DNA of 37,881 nt from Candidatus Jordarchaeia archaeon (GTDB lineage Archaea; Asgardarchaeota; Jordiarchaeia; Jordiarchaeales; Jordiarchaeaceae), in assembly GCA_029856435.1 (NCBI GenBank), contig JAHQXB010000134.1:1-37881 (forward strand), read 5' to 3'. The notes below the pieces were generated by a model. That model made no database searches. It had not been told where the DNA came from and saw only the letters and a program-made list of their open reading frames with translations. Below are positions 22,743 through 30,938 of the stretch, piece by piece (the stretch's first letter is position 1; the number at the start of each line of letters is the position of its first letter). Both the position numbers and the translations under genes were made by a program.

Positions 22743-23948
22743 ATGGCCAAGATGGAAAACACAAGAAAGCTTTCGGACATGGTTTATGCTTGTTCCGGCA
22801 TCGGTGACTGTAGGATAGCTTATAGGTGGGCTGTGGGCCGATACGGGGTCTGCCCGGTTCTGGAGCACTCCCCCCAGTTTGACCCATTCTACGCCCGAGG
22901 CAAAATACGCATTGCCAAGGGGATTTTGGAGGGGTTGCTTGAGCCCAGCGAGGGTTTGGCGAAGGTGCTTTACCAGTGCACAACTTGTGGGAGTTGCCAT
23001 TCTGTGTGTCACCAAACTATGTGTGAATACATAGTGTTACCGATAGGGCGGTTTATTGATCACACCAAGCTCTTTGAGGCTATGAGGGCAGATCTTGTGG
23101 AAGAGGGGCTGGGGCCTATGCCGAGACATAGAGAAATAGTGGAGTGGACTAGAAGGGAGCATAATCCCTACATGGAGAAACATGAGGATCGCTTAAAATG
23201 GTTGCCTGCAGGCAAAACTATTCCCCAGAAGGCAGATTTGATATGGTTTGTGGGATGCACAGAGCCCTACCGAATGCCCGAGCTTGCCCAGGCTTTTCTA
23301 AAGATTTTGGAAGCTGGGAATGTGGATTTTGGCATAGTGCACCCTGAGGAATGGTGCTGCGGCTCAATCTTTTTCAGGACAGGGGTCTGGAATTTGGCTA
23401 GGGAACTCGCTGGGCACAATTTGGAGGTTCTAAAGGCTTCGGGAGCCAAAAAAGTTGTAATCCACTGTGCTGGCTGTTTCAGAACTATTTCCAAGGATTA
23501 TGTGGAACTCTTTGGTAAACTTCCATTCGAAGTGGTTAACGCAGTGGAGCTCATCAGAGACCTGCTGAAGGAGGGCAAACTAAAAACAAAAAAGGCAAAT
23601 GTGAAAGTGACCTATCATGACCCATGCCACCTAGGTAGACACATGGGAATCTATGACGCTCCCAGAGAGATACTCAAAATGATGCCCGGAGTCGAGATTG
23701 TGGAGATGAAAAGAATAAGGGATGCTTCCTGGTGCTGTGGCGCAGGTGGAGGTGTTAAGAGTGGCTTTCCAGAACTGGCTGTCGAGATAGCTAAGGATCG
23801 GATAAAGGAAGCAGAGGAAACCGGAGCAGAATACTTGGTGACAGCCTGTCCCTTCTGTGTAAAGAACCTTCAGGACGCCAAGCAGGCTCTGGACTCCAAA
23901 ATTAAAGTCGTAGACATAGTGGAGCTAGTTGCGGACAATTTAGCCTAG
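22743..23948 (+). CDS. CCG-domain iron-sulfur protein (GlcF/HdrD-like), oxidase partner
   Basis: 401 residues. A normal [4Fe-4S] motif CxxCxxCxxxC is at Cys79/82/85/89, but the first expected motif is altered: Cys17-x5-Cys23 and then Cys37-Pro. Two CCG modules follow: GCTEPYRMPE...EWCCGS...HCAGC and DPCHLGRH...SWCCGAGGG...ACPFC. These bind the non-cubane or [4Fe-4S] centres of heterodisulfide reductase D and glycolate oxidase GlcF. It should pass electrons from the FAD oxidase encoded just upstream to a quinone, ferredoxin or disulfide. The ribosome site GGAGGGG overlaps the preceding TAG. A T-rich tract directly after the stop marks the operon end. It resembles the tfrB C-terminal half, so this window encodes two separate CCG electron-transfer proteins. 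Confidence 0.9.
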   Translation: MAKMENTRKLSDMVYACSGIGDCRIAYRWAVGRYGVCPVLEHSPQFDPFYARGKIRIAKGILEGLLEPSEGLAKVLYQCTTCGSCHSVCHQTMCEYIVLPIGRFIDHTKLFEAMRADLVEEGLGPMPRHREIVEWTRREHNPYMEKHEDRLKWLPAGKTIPQKADLIWFVGCTEPYRMPELAQAFLKILEAGNVDFGIVHPEEWCCGSIFFRTGVWNLARELAGHNLEVLKASGAKKVVIHCAGCFRTISKDYVELFGKLPFEVVNAVELIRDLLKEGKLKTKKANVKVTYHDPCHLGRHMGIYDAPREILKMMPGVEIVEMKRIRDASWCCGAGGGVKSGFPELAVEIAKDRIKEAEETGAEYLVTACPFCVKNLQDAKQALDSKIKVVDIVELVADNLA

Positions 23949-23957
23949 TGTGATAGA

Positions 23958-23992
23958 TTTCTTTTTCCATATTTTTTTCTCTTTTTTTGTTT
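23958..23992 (+). terminator. T-rich terminator of the four-gene operon
   Basis: Three T-runs (five to seven bases) in 35 bases begin about ten bases after the last stop codon, with no stable hairpin. This is the common archaeal terminator form. Confidence 0.65.
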
Positions 23993-24137
23993 CCCCGCCT
24001 TTATGTGTGTATTGTGGTTTGGATTTGTTCGGCTTTATTCCCTATTTTTGAGGGTTTAATTGAGAAAAGAAGTTGTGTAAACATTTTTGGGGTGAAATTA
24101 ACAGGTTCTGCATCATTGTTGGTATATTTTGGTAAAG

Positions 24138-24152
24138 TATTTATATATTATT
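24138..24152 (+). promoter_or_regulatory. TATA box of the MNT-HEPN pair
   Basis: TATTTATATATTATT is centred about 25 bp upstream of GTG 24168, the spacing for a leaderless transcript. No ribosome site lies before that GTG, in agreement. Confidence 0.55.
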
Positions 24153-24167
24153 GTAAACTGTTTTGTT

Positions 24168-24923
24168 GTGGTTGCCTTGATTGATGAGTATACTATCAGG
24201 ATTTTGAAGAAGTTGAGGGAAGGTAAGACTCGTTTCGGGGAGCTACAACAAATTGTGCATAACCCAAAAACCCTTAGCAAGAGGTTGAAAATGCTTATAT
24301 CCAGAGGCCTCGTGAAATCCGAAAACAGACTTTACTTTCTCTCGGATAGGGGTGAATGTGCTGGTAGCCTTCTTGAGAGTTTTGAAGCCCTTTTATATCC
24401 CAGTATCAGTTTGAAAAACATTGATAGATTGCCTTGCCTCTATGCTGACTTTTTATCCCGGTATTGTGAGGTTCTTTACGAGCATTTTTCCCAGCGCTTG
24501 GTTGGAGTTCTTGTTTTTGGCTCATTAGCTAGGGGAAACTGGAATAGGAACTCTGATATTGATTTGCTTGTAGTGATTGAGGGTTGGGATAAGCCGTTGT
24601 GGGAGCGGACAAGGGAGCTTGTAAAGTTGAGGAGGAGGATGCGTGAAACACGAGAGTACCAGAGGTTAATGGAGCGAAACCTTCCAACGGCGATTCAACA
24701 TTATCCTTTAAGTAAGGCTGAAGCTTTAGAGCCTCACAGAATATATATTGATGCCTGCATGGAGGGGATAATCCTCTATGAGAGGGAGGGATTCCTTACA
24801 AAGGTTCTGGAAGAATTCAGGGAAAAACTCTCAAATCTTGGAGCTAGGCGTATAACTACAGCAAGTGGAAAAACCTACTGGCAGCTAAAAGAGGTTAAAG
24901 CAGGGGAGGTTTTCGGGCTGTGA
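24168..24923 (+). CDS. Winged-helix nucleotidyltransferase (MNT antitoxin type)
   Basis: About 251 residues. An N-terminal helix-turn-helix (ILKKLREGKTRFGELQ; NPKTLSKRLKML; a wing ending LYFLSDRG) is followed by a minimal nucleotidyltransferase: GSLARGNWNRNSDIDLLV at about 118-135, with the Gly-Ser and the two Asp (130, 132) of the catalytic signature intact. In characterised MntA-HepT modules the MNT protein adds AMP to the HEPN toxin and so silences it. The fused DNA-binding domain suggests autoregulation. Start: the frame is open from TTG 24129, which falls in front of the TATA box, so that codon cannot be right. GTG 24168 or TTG 24177 fits a leaderless message. Translation is coupled to the HEPN gene (GTGA overlap). 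Confidence 0.88.
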   Translation: MVALIDEYTIRILKKLREGKTRFGELQQIVHNPKTLSKRLKMLISRGLVKSENRLYFLSDRGECAGSLLESFEALLYPSISLKNIDRLPCLYADFLSRYCEVLYEHFSQRLVGVLVFGSLARGNWNRNSDIDLLVVIEGWDKPLWERTRELVKLRRRMRETREYQRLMERNLPTAIQHYPLSKAEALEPHRIYIDACMEGIILYEREGFLTKVLEEFREKLSNLGARRITTASGKTYWQLKEVKAGEVFGL

Positions 24924-25345
24924 AAAATGTTAGCATAGCAAAGCAGGGCATAAGCAGGGCTGCAAGGTGGCTTCAAAGTGCTGAGAGGGCTATGGAAGAT
25001 GAACGCTGGGACGATGTGGTCTATAGTTCACAGATGGCGGTGGAACATTCAGCTAAGGCCGTCCTTATTTCTCTGGGAATAGATTTTCCAAAAGAGCATG
25101 ATGTGAGTGACGCCTTATTGCAAATCCAAGAAATTTCCCACTTGCCCCAATGGTTTAGGGAGGAACTCAGCTCAATTGCAGACATAGTTGCTGAGCTTGC
25201 TGAGCAAAGGGGACTTGCAGGTTACGGGTTTGAAGAGGGAATAGAAGTAACATACTTTAAAGAATATGCGCCGGAAGCCTTGGAAGAAGCAAAAAGGGTA
25301 CATACTCTCTGCAAAAAGTTCATCGAAGAAACATTCAAAATTTGA
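24920..25345 (+). CDS. HEPN-domain protein
   Basis: 141 residues, nearly all helical. AARWLQSAERAMEDERWDDV and the helix with SSQMAVEHSAKAVLISLG are characteristic of PF05168 HEPN proteins. The position where ribonuclease HEPN toxins carry R-x4-6-H reads QRGLAGYGFEEG: the Arg is there but the His is replaced by Tyr-Gly, as in the subfamily with an RxxxxY-type motif. So an RNase role is possible but less sure. It begins with a GTG that overlaps the MNT stop. It is the probable toxin (or substrate-binding partner) of the pair. Confidence 0.88.
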   Translation: MKNVSIAKQGISRAARWLQSAERAMEDERWDDVVYSSQMAVEHSAKAVLISLGIDFPKEHDVSDALLQIQEISHLPQWFREELSSIADIVAELAEQRGLAGYGFEEGIEVTYFKEYAPEALEEAKRVHTLCKKFIEETFKI

Positions 25346-25411
25346 CAAAAAATTAATTCTTGGGCTAATCTTTCTAGGAGGGAGACTAGGGATTACAACA
25401 ATTTTCCGCTG

Positions 25412-26089
25412 TTATGTTATATCTTTGGGTGCTTTGGGAGGCTGCGATATCCATTCTCCAGGAATCGTTGGACCTTTATCGTGGAGTAGTCTTTTGTGTT
25501 TTTTTAGTACTATGTAGCCGTTCTCGTATCTTCCGTCTGGTGTTCTGTGGCCATCAACAATTTTTTCGACGTTGTAGGCGCATTCGCCGACCCAAAGGGC
25601 GTCTCCTTCGTATACCTCAAAATCTTGTCCCAGTGGACTGTTGAGTGGGGGGCAAATTACTGCAGCCATTTTTCCATTTTTCTCTTTATAGACGAGGCCT
25701 AAGCCGAAATGCACGTCTCCGATGCAGGCTCTGGTTGTGGCTTCGATTGGTTCCGTTTCCTGGCACTTTTCAGTTGTGAGGGTTTCCGGCTTTTTGGTGC
25801 TGAGGACTATGTAACCTGGCTTCTCGTTGTTTCTCCCAAATTTTTTGATTTCATACACGTAGTAGACGCAGTTTGTTGTTCCTATTTTCACCTCGCTTCC
25901 CTTTGAATAACCGCCCGAAAGTGGTTTTCTAAACTTGTCGGACCACATGTCTAGGTCTGCTTTAATTATGCCATTGTCAATCCAGATGGATGAGAGGCTC
26001 ACATGCCAACCGCAAATGTCCACAATGCTCCCCTCAACAATTGTAATTTTCTCTGGGCTCTCAGCATGTTTTTCTTTGTTCTCAGCCAT
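25412..26089 (-). CDS. Unrecognised protein with two similar domains
   Basis: 225 residues, no family recognised. The chain is beta-rich and appears duplicated: NCVYYVYEIKKFG...GYIVLSTKK near 73-100 matches ECAYNVEKIVDGH...GYIVLKKHK near 170-202, each preceded by a strand-rich part with a charged ligand-like turn (GSEVKIG; GDALWVGE). There is no signal peptide or membrane helix; Cys and Trp are scattered. ATG 26089 has GAGGTGA six bases before it. It lies behind another small duplicated protein on the same strand with a 170 bp gap. Cytoplasmic; role unknown. Confidence 0.75.
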   Translation of the reverse strand: MAENKEKHAESPEKITIVEGSIVDICGWHVSLSSIWIDNGIIKADLDMWSDKFRKPLSGGYSKGSEVKIGTTNCVYYVYEIKKFGRNNEKPGYIVLSTKKPETLTTEKCQETEPIEATTRACIGDVHFGLGLVYKEKNGKMAAVICPPLNSPLGQDFEVYEGDALWVGECAYNVEKIVDGHRTPDGRYENGYIVLKKHKRLLHDKGPTIPGEWISQPPKAPKDIT

Positions 26090-26261
26090 AAACTCACCTC
26101 AAACCAGTCTAATGCCAGAAGAAAATCTGAAAAAAGGAAGGCCTTCCCGTTTCAAGATTTTTCTCTTATAGATAAATTAAGCGTTGGCGGCCTATTATTA
26201 TTTTCTAGTTTGCGAAAAAATGGATGTTCTGTGGGATTTCCTTAGTGGGTTTGGTGGCTTT

Positions 26262-26705
26262 TTACTTTTTCCTTGGGGGTTGTACTTGGGGGAGTAGGGA
26301 TGTTTGAACCAGGTATATGGGGTCTCCGTCCATGTCTTTTTTGTTTGTTCTGGAAACTTTGACCACTGTTAATTTTACCCTTATGCTGGTTCCATCTTCG
26401 GCTAGGTACTCGTTCCACTCCTCAGCTATGGTTGTGTATCGGACGCTTTCGTTTACTATGGAGGCTTGGAGCTCCATTGGACTATAAAATTCACGTGAGG
26501 GTTCACCCTTAAGTTTAGGTGGAACATGGGAAAAAGCCAACACGTTTTGACCCTTGAAAGCATAACTGTACCGTCCCCCATCCTCCCTTCTCTTTAAAAC
26601 TCTTGTCAAAACATACTTAATTTTAAGTATGGGCCCCTCCTCAAGCTGATACACGTTCCAAGGCTCACTCAACACATCAAAATCCATTTCTATTACTTCA
26701 CTCAT
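26262..26705 (-). CDS. Unrecognised small protein with an internal duplication
   Basis: 147 residues. Two halves look alike: EPWNVYQLEEGPILKIKYVL (about 14-33) and EEWNEYLAEDGTSIRVKLTV (about 94-113), each followed by a basic strand and a strand ending in an aliphatic run. The pattern is of a small beta-barrel-like unit repeated. No catalytic residues stand out, and there is no membrane segment. ATG 26705 (MSEVIEMDFD) has AGGTGGGTGG about six bases upstream; the GTG at 26714 is inside that site. Function unknown. It may belong with the next gene, which is also made of a duplication. Confidence 0.7.
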   Translation of the reverse strand: MSEVIEMDFDVLSEPWNVYQLEEGPILKIKYVLTRVLKRREDGGRYSYAFKGQNVLAFSHVPPKLKGEPSREFYSPMELQASIVNESVRYTTIAEEWNEYLAEDGTSIRVKLTVVKVSRTNKKDMDGDPIYLVQTSLLPQVQPPRKK

Positions 26706-27312
26706 AGGATCCACCCACCTATGTTAAGCCTAAATACTTTATCTCCTCTAATTATTAAAACATGCCTTCATCAAAAGTTAAACCCACATTAGCAGCTCAA
26801 GACATCTTCTAAATAGATAAGTAAAAACAGCGTCTAGATTATGGGCTGGAAGTGTGGTTGGAAAAACCAGAAATATGGGCCCTTGAAGGTGGGGAGGCAC
26901 ACTCATCCCTTTGAGGACAATGTCGTTAAGTTAAGGCGGTGGGGCTGTGTGTTTTCGCTCAATTCCAACCCAAAAGGAGCTTTAAACAGAGCTTTTCACC
27001 CAGTTAGAACACGAAAATAAGGGGGAGAACTAGGCACCCCACACATTCATAGGAGTACCAACAGGAGAATCCCTAATTTAACTTAATGCCATTGACCTTT
27101 GAGGAGTTGGGCAGCCGGCAAAAACGAAGTGGTCTCGCAACACTGCGAAGTCCAAATTTTCTCGTGAACTTCTCAGGTTCTATGGGTAGTCTTTTATAGG
27201 GAATTGTTTTAGTTTAAGGCACGGTTGAAATTTTTTGGTGTGTGGCGGTTTGCCTTGTCGGAATAGGAATAAATTCGGGCATTATGGTAAGTGTTTTGGG
27301 TGAATTTGGTAA
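26706..27312. other. 600 bp intergenic region with a GC-rich island
   Basis: Divergent spacing between two genes. The segment from about 26840 to 27180 is clearly richer in G and C than the flanks and contains short stems (TGGTT/AACCA at 26857-26870; GGTTGG with CCAACC 26966-26971; CTTTGAGG words at 26910 and 27097). There is no ORF. An unidentified structured RNA is possible. The last ~130 bp should hold the promoter of the GH94-like gene (TTTTATAGGG at ~27190). Confidence 0.4.
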
Positions 27313-29949
27313 ATGTCAAATTACGGTTGTGGCCACTTTGGAAGGTGGATTGTTGATGGGTATGGTTTGCCAGCCTATGAGTACACGTGTAATCATGAGG
27401 TTGATCCTAGGGCTCTGACTTTTACGACTCAGGGTGGTTCCCGTAAACATTGGCACCAGGTTGGGAATAGTCGTTTTAATGTTTTAGCCTATAATTCGGG
27501 TTTTGTGGAGGTTTTCGAGAATTCTAGGGGCCCTCAATGGCTAACCTATAGGAGTGTGGAACAGAAAACTTTAGGTGGAGGAATAGCAATTGTGGTTGAG
27601 GGGGATGATTGTTGGTGTGACCTTTTCTCTCAGGGCCTCTTCCGCGAGGGGTATAGGCGCATTTTTGGTATGGGCTATTTCCGAAAAGTTTCAAGTCATA
27701 ATAATCTAAAGTTGGATCACATTGTGTTTACTCCGGTGTCTGATGATCCAGTGGTTGTTTCGGAGGTAACCGTTAGGAACGATTCTAATGGGGAGAGACG
27801 TATTACGCTTTTTAATTATTGGGGAATTAATCTGCGCTATGTGTCAGAGTCCCTAATTTACACCAGCGGGAGGAGGACTGATTATGGGGTTTCCCTAATT
27901 AACTGGGTGGGCAGAATCTACGGTTTTCTGCGCCACCTTCTATGGTGTGATACTGAGCAGGGACGCACATCCTTCTCTAAAAAGTTTGTTTACCATACGG
28001 AGTATAATCAAGAGGAAGGCTTGCTTATTCTTGTTCCAGAGTATCAGGGTGAAAGGCCTCCCAAGTGGGTTCCCTGCTCCAAAAACTACTATCCAAAGCC
28101 TTTATTTTTAAAACTACTGGGCCAAAAGCCTGTATCAGCGATATGTTCAGGGGATAGTATTATTGATAAGAAGGGGAATTTCAGGGCTAAAGGCTCTTTT
28201 GTCGAGGTATCCAAACCCCTTGTTAAGAAGAGTCCCTGTCTCTGCCTGGGAGTAAAACTTACAATTCCAAGAAAAAGCTCATTCACCACCACTTTCCTCT
28301 TTGGATATGCAGAAAAAAAGGAAATTCCCAAAATAGTCTCCAAGTATGAGGAGGAAATCCGAAAGCAACCATTAAGTGAGGGTCTGAGAGGATGGAAGAA
28401 AAACATAGTGGAGTTTAAGGGTGGTGAAGATTGGGTTTCGCGTGAGGCTGCATGGCACTCCTATTATTTTAAGAGTGCAACTCTTTATGATGAGTATTTT
28501 GAGAACCACCTGTTACCTCAGGGGGGTGCCTATGTTTACCTTCAAGGTTTACATGGGGGGCCTCGAGACTTTTCCCTATATGCTGTTCCCATGACCTATC
28601 TGGATCCAGGGTTGGCGAGGGAGATGCTGGAGTATGTTTTGCGATGGATGAGGCCTAGCGGCGAACTGGCTTATTCTGGAAGTGGCTTCGGTAAACTTGG
28701 GGGAGCTGCTGTGCATAACAGGCCCTCTGACCATTACCTTTTCATAGTGTGGGCTATTACAGAATACATCTTTGCCACTCGGGATTTCAAATTTTTGGAA
28801 AAAAAGGTACCATTCTATCCCCGGGAGAAGGGTTTATTCTCAACGGTTGCTGAAAGAATAAAGCTGTCCCTAAAATTCCTCTTTGAGGAGATCGGTTTTG
28901 GCGAACACGGCTTGCTGAAAGTGGGAGACGGAGATTGGAATGATGGAATCTCAATTATGGTTCCCAACAGGAGCAGATTTCTCAAACACGGTGAATCACT
29001 CTTTAACTCTGCACTCGCCCTCTATGTTCTTCCCCGAGTAATCAATCTTTTTGGAGAACAAGGCTCATTCTGCAAATTTCTAAAGGATAAATACGACTCT
29101 CTACTTAGAGCGTGCCTTAACTCTTGGAATGGTAGGTGGTTTTACCGGGCTTGGGATGGCGGTGGAAAACCTCTGGGTGACAGGAACCTCTTCCTTGAGC
29201 CTGTTCCTTGGCTTTTCCTTTCAAAAGTCCTGCCGGAAAAAGTGGCGGAAAAACTACTGGAAAACGTTTACAGGATACTTGATAAGCCTTCTCCCTTCGG
29301 ACAGTACTTGGTATATCCTCCCGTTAGAACACTTTTAAACTATCTTGAGAAGGGCTGGGATGTTAATGGAGGAATATGGTTTGCCATAGACTTTCTCCTT
29401 ACGTGGGCCTATGGGCTATATGACGCGAAGAATGCTTGGACCTCCCTGATAAAAAATTCGATGGCCCACCATGCAAATCTCTACCCCAACCTCTGGTACG
29501 GTATATGGAGTGGCCCTGACGCCTACAACGCAGATTACGCTAAGAGACCCGGCGAAACCTATTACCACCTCCCAACACCTACAACAGACTTTCCAGTCAT
29601 GAATCTTAACCTGCACGCCAATTTTCTCACAGCTCTCATTAAGCTGTGTGGCATAGAACCCGACGCTGAGGGTTTAACCATCGCTCCCAAGCTGCCGTTT
29701 CAAAACTTTAGCTTAAAGACACCACTCATTGAGCTTCGTATGAAAGAGTACCAGGTTGAAGGTGCGTATACTCCCCAATGCTCGGGACCCATTTGTCTCA
29801 GATTTAGAAAGCCAGTTCACTGGCACCACCAGATTCGCTGCTACATCAACGATGAGCTTGTAAAATATGATTTAGAAAACTCCACAATTACAGTAAATTT
29901 GAACGTTGATAAATGGTTTAGATTCCGAATTATTCACATCGCACCCTAA
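27313..29949 (+). CDS. GH94/GH36-type glycoside phosphorylase-like enzyme
   Basis: 878 residues. It has the architecture of GH94 (formerly glycosyltransferase 36) enzymes such as cellobiose phosphorylase: an N-terminal beta-sandwich (to ~360) and an (alpha/alpha)6 barrel from about 380 with the acid motif GDGDWNDG at 538-545 (catalytic Asp in DWND), followed by a C-terminal beta domain. Other family segments are VYLQGLHGG and WVNGGIWFAIDF-like (WDVNGGIWFAIDF). Such enzymes cleave beta-glucosidic bonds with phosphate and invert the anomeric carbon. The sugar and whether phosphate is used are not known from sequence. ATG 27313 has GGGTGA nine bases upstream. It stands alone; no transporter or sugar kinase is next to it. 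Confidence 0.85.
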   Translation: MSNYGCGHFGRWIVDGYGLPAYEYTCNHEVDPRALTFTTQGGSRKHWHQVGNSRFNVLAYNSGFVEVFENSRGPQWLTYRSVEQKTLGGGIAIVVEGDDCWCDLFSQGLFREGYRRIFGMGYFRKVSSHNNLKLDHIVFTPVSDDPVVVSEVTVRNDSNGERRITLFNYWGINLRYVSESLIYTSGRRTDYGVSLINWVGRIYGFLRHLLWCDTEQGRTSFSKKFVYHTEYNQEEGLLILVPEYQGERPPKWVPCSKNYYPKPLFLKLLGQKPVSAICSGDSIIDKKGNFRAKGSFVEVSKPLVKKSPCLCLGVKLTIPRKSSFTTTFLFGYAEKKEIPKIVSKYEEEIRKQPLSEGLRGWKKNIVEFKGGEDWVSREAAWHSYYFKSATLYDEYFENHLLPQGGAYVYLQGLHGGPRDFSLYAVPMTYLDPGLAREMLEYVLRWMRPSGELAYSGSGFGKLGGAAVHNRPSDHYLFIVWAITEYIFATRDFKFLEKKVPFYPREKGLFSTVAERIKLSLKFLFEEIGFGEHGLLKVGDGDWNDGISIMVPNRSRFLKHGESLFNSALALYVLPRVINLFGEQGSFCKFLKDKYDSLLRACLNSWNGRWFYRAWDGGGKPLGDRNLFLEPVPWLFLSKVLPEKVAEKLLENVYRILDKPSPFGQYLVYPPVRTLLNYLEKGWDVNGGIWFAIDFLLTWAYGLYDAKNAWTSLIKNSMAHHANLYPNLWYGIWSGPDAYNADYAKRPGETYYHLPTPTTDFPVMNLNLHANFLTALIKLCGIEPDAEGLTIAPKLPFQNFSLKTPLIELRMKEYQVEGAYTPQCSGPICLRFRKPVHWHHQIRCYINDELVKYDLENSTITVNLNVDKWFRFRIIHIAP

Positions 29950-29963
29950 ACTAACACCATTTT

Positions 29964-30263
29964 CTAGAACACTTCTTTCAGACCAGCTGCAGCTGTATAA
30001 ATACTACCCGCCCCACAAACGTATAAAGCTACTCTCAAAGCCTCCGCAATCTCCTCTTTTGTAGCTCCAGCCTTCATTGCCATGTTAGCTAAAGCTCTAA
30101 CTCCCTGAACTGCTCCGTGAGAAGCATCCAACGCCATCGCTATTAAAATTTTAATCTTAACCGGAAGCGTCCCTTCCTTGAAAGCAAAGGCTCGCATATT
30201 TTCGACCTGTTTTCGCATTTCTGGATCAAGTTTTTCATAAACCTTCAAAGGATCTTCAGCCAT
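29964..30263 (-). CDS. Carboxymuconolactone decarboxylase/AhpD-family protein
   Basis: 99 residues, all helical, single CMD domain. The conserved C-terminal part (KAGATKEEIAEALRVALYVCGAGSIYTA) is typical. The usual redox motif CxxC in the helix preceding it is absent: the place reads DASHGAVQGVRALAN with only the His. So it is not an AhpD-type peroxidase; a lyase or unknown role fits better. Starts at ATG 30263. It converges with the GH94-like gene at a 14 bp gap. Confidence 0.85.
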   Translation of the reverse strand: MAEDPLKVYEKLDPEMRKQVENMRAFAFKEGTLPVKIKILIAMALDASHGAVQGVRALANMAMKAGATKEEIAEALRVALYVCGAGSIYTAAAGLKEVF

Positions 30264-30743
30264 TCATACCAACCCCAAATCTTTATACAAATTTTAGGAT
30301 TACCCTCATTAAGTATTACTACTATCTCTAAAAAATCTTCCCTAACGAACAGTACGATGATGTAGAATAGTTTGGCCACGCCTCAAAAAGGAGGCGTTTA
30401 TAAAGCACATTTCACGGTTTGGAGCCCTACCATAGAAATGGAGACAAATAAATCTAGATTCACCTGAACAGAAGACACAGACATAAAACTTGCATTTAAG
30501 TTTGGGGATGGTTTCGAGTAGCGGTCAAGCCAACCATTTGAGGGGCTGCTCACCGCCCAAAAACAAGCTTAAAGGCTCGTTTTACTAAAATAGGGGCATA
30601 ATAACTGTGACTGGAGAAAAACGCAAAACCCGGCCACCAACCAGCCAAAATCATCAACCAAAAAAGGTGCACCAGAAACTTTTTGCGCCCGGTTCTTTTG
30701 TTTTTCCTTAATTTTCAAAATTTCTTATCATAAAGTCTAAAAA

Positions 30744-30783
30744 GCACCAGAATTTTCCCTTTTTGGAGGTGCTTCTGGTGTGC
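30744..30783. other. Strong hairpin GCACCAGAA/TTCTGGTG(T)GC
   Basis: A 9-10 bp stem with a single bulge encloses about 20 bases. It abuts the left end of the inverted-repeat element and might be part of a larger mobile unit or a terminator for either side. Confidence 0.45.
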
Positions 30784-30792
30784 TTCTTTAAA

Positions 30793-30925
30793 TTATAGAC
30801 TTTTTAATTTTGTTCTTTTCGCTTTCAGAAAAATATGGTTTTTTCCTCTTTTTTTGGGAAAGAAGCCTTAAATAATCCCCCGGGTTAAGGAGAGGTTTAG
30901 GAAAAATTAATGAGAAAATCTATAG
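30793..30925 (+). mobile_element. 133 bp inverted-repeat element, copy 1
   Basis: The right end GGAAAAATTAATGAGAAAA then TCTATAG is the reverse complement of the left end of copies 2 and 3 (CTATAGATTTTC...). Internal features shared with the others: GGTTTTT(T)CC, a run of seven Ts, GGGAAAGAAGCC, and an inner CCTTAA...TTAAGG stem. The left end is the most diverged. It finishes 13 bp from the stop codon of the neighbouring longin-like gene. Element size equals that of copy 2. No coding capacity. Confidence 0.75.
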
Positions 30926-30938
30926 CGAGTGCCCTAGG

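Larger units (their letters stand above)
30264..30938. other. 675 bp intergenic region with an IR element and hairpins
   Basis: No gene. From 30490 to 30560 there is a compact structured part (ATGGTT/AACCAT and GCGGT/ACCGC pair across 30508-30556). 30600-30720 is C/A-rich with GCCACCAACCAGCC, similar in style to part of the nested element at 36.9 kb. A strong hairpin is at 30744-30783. Copy 1 of the 133 bp inverted-repeat element follows at 30793-30925. Confidence 0.5.
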
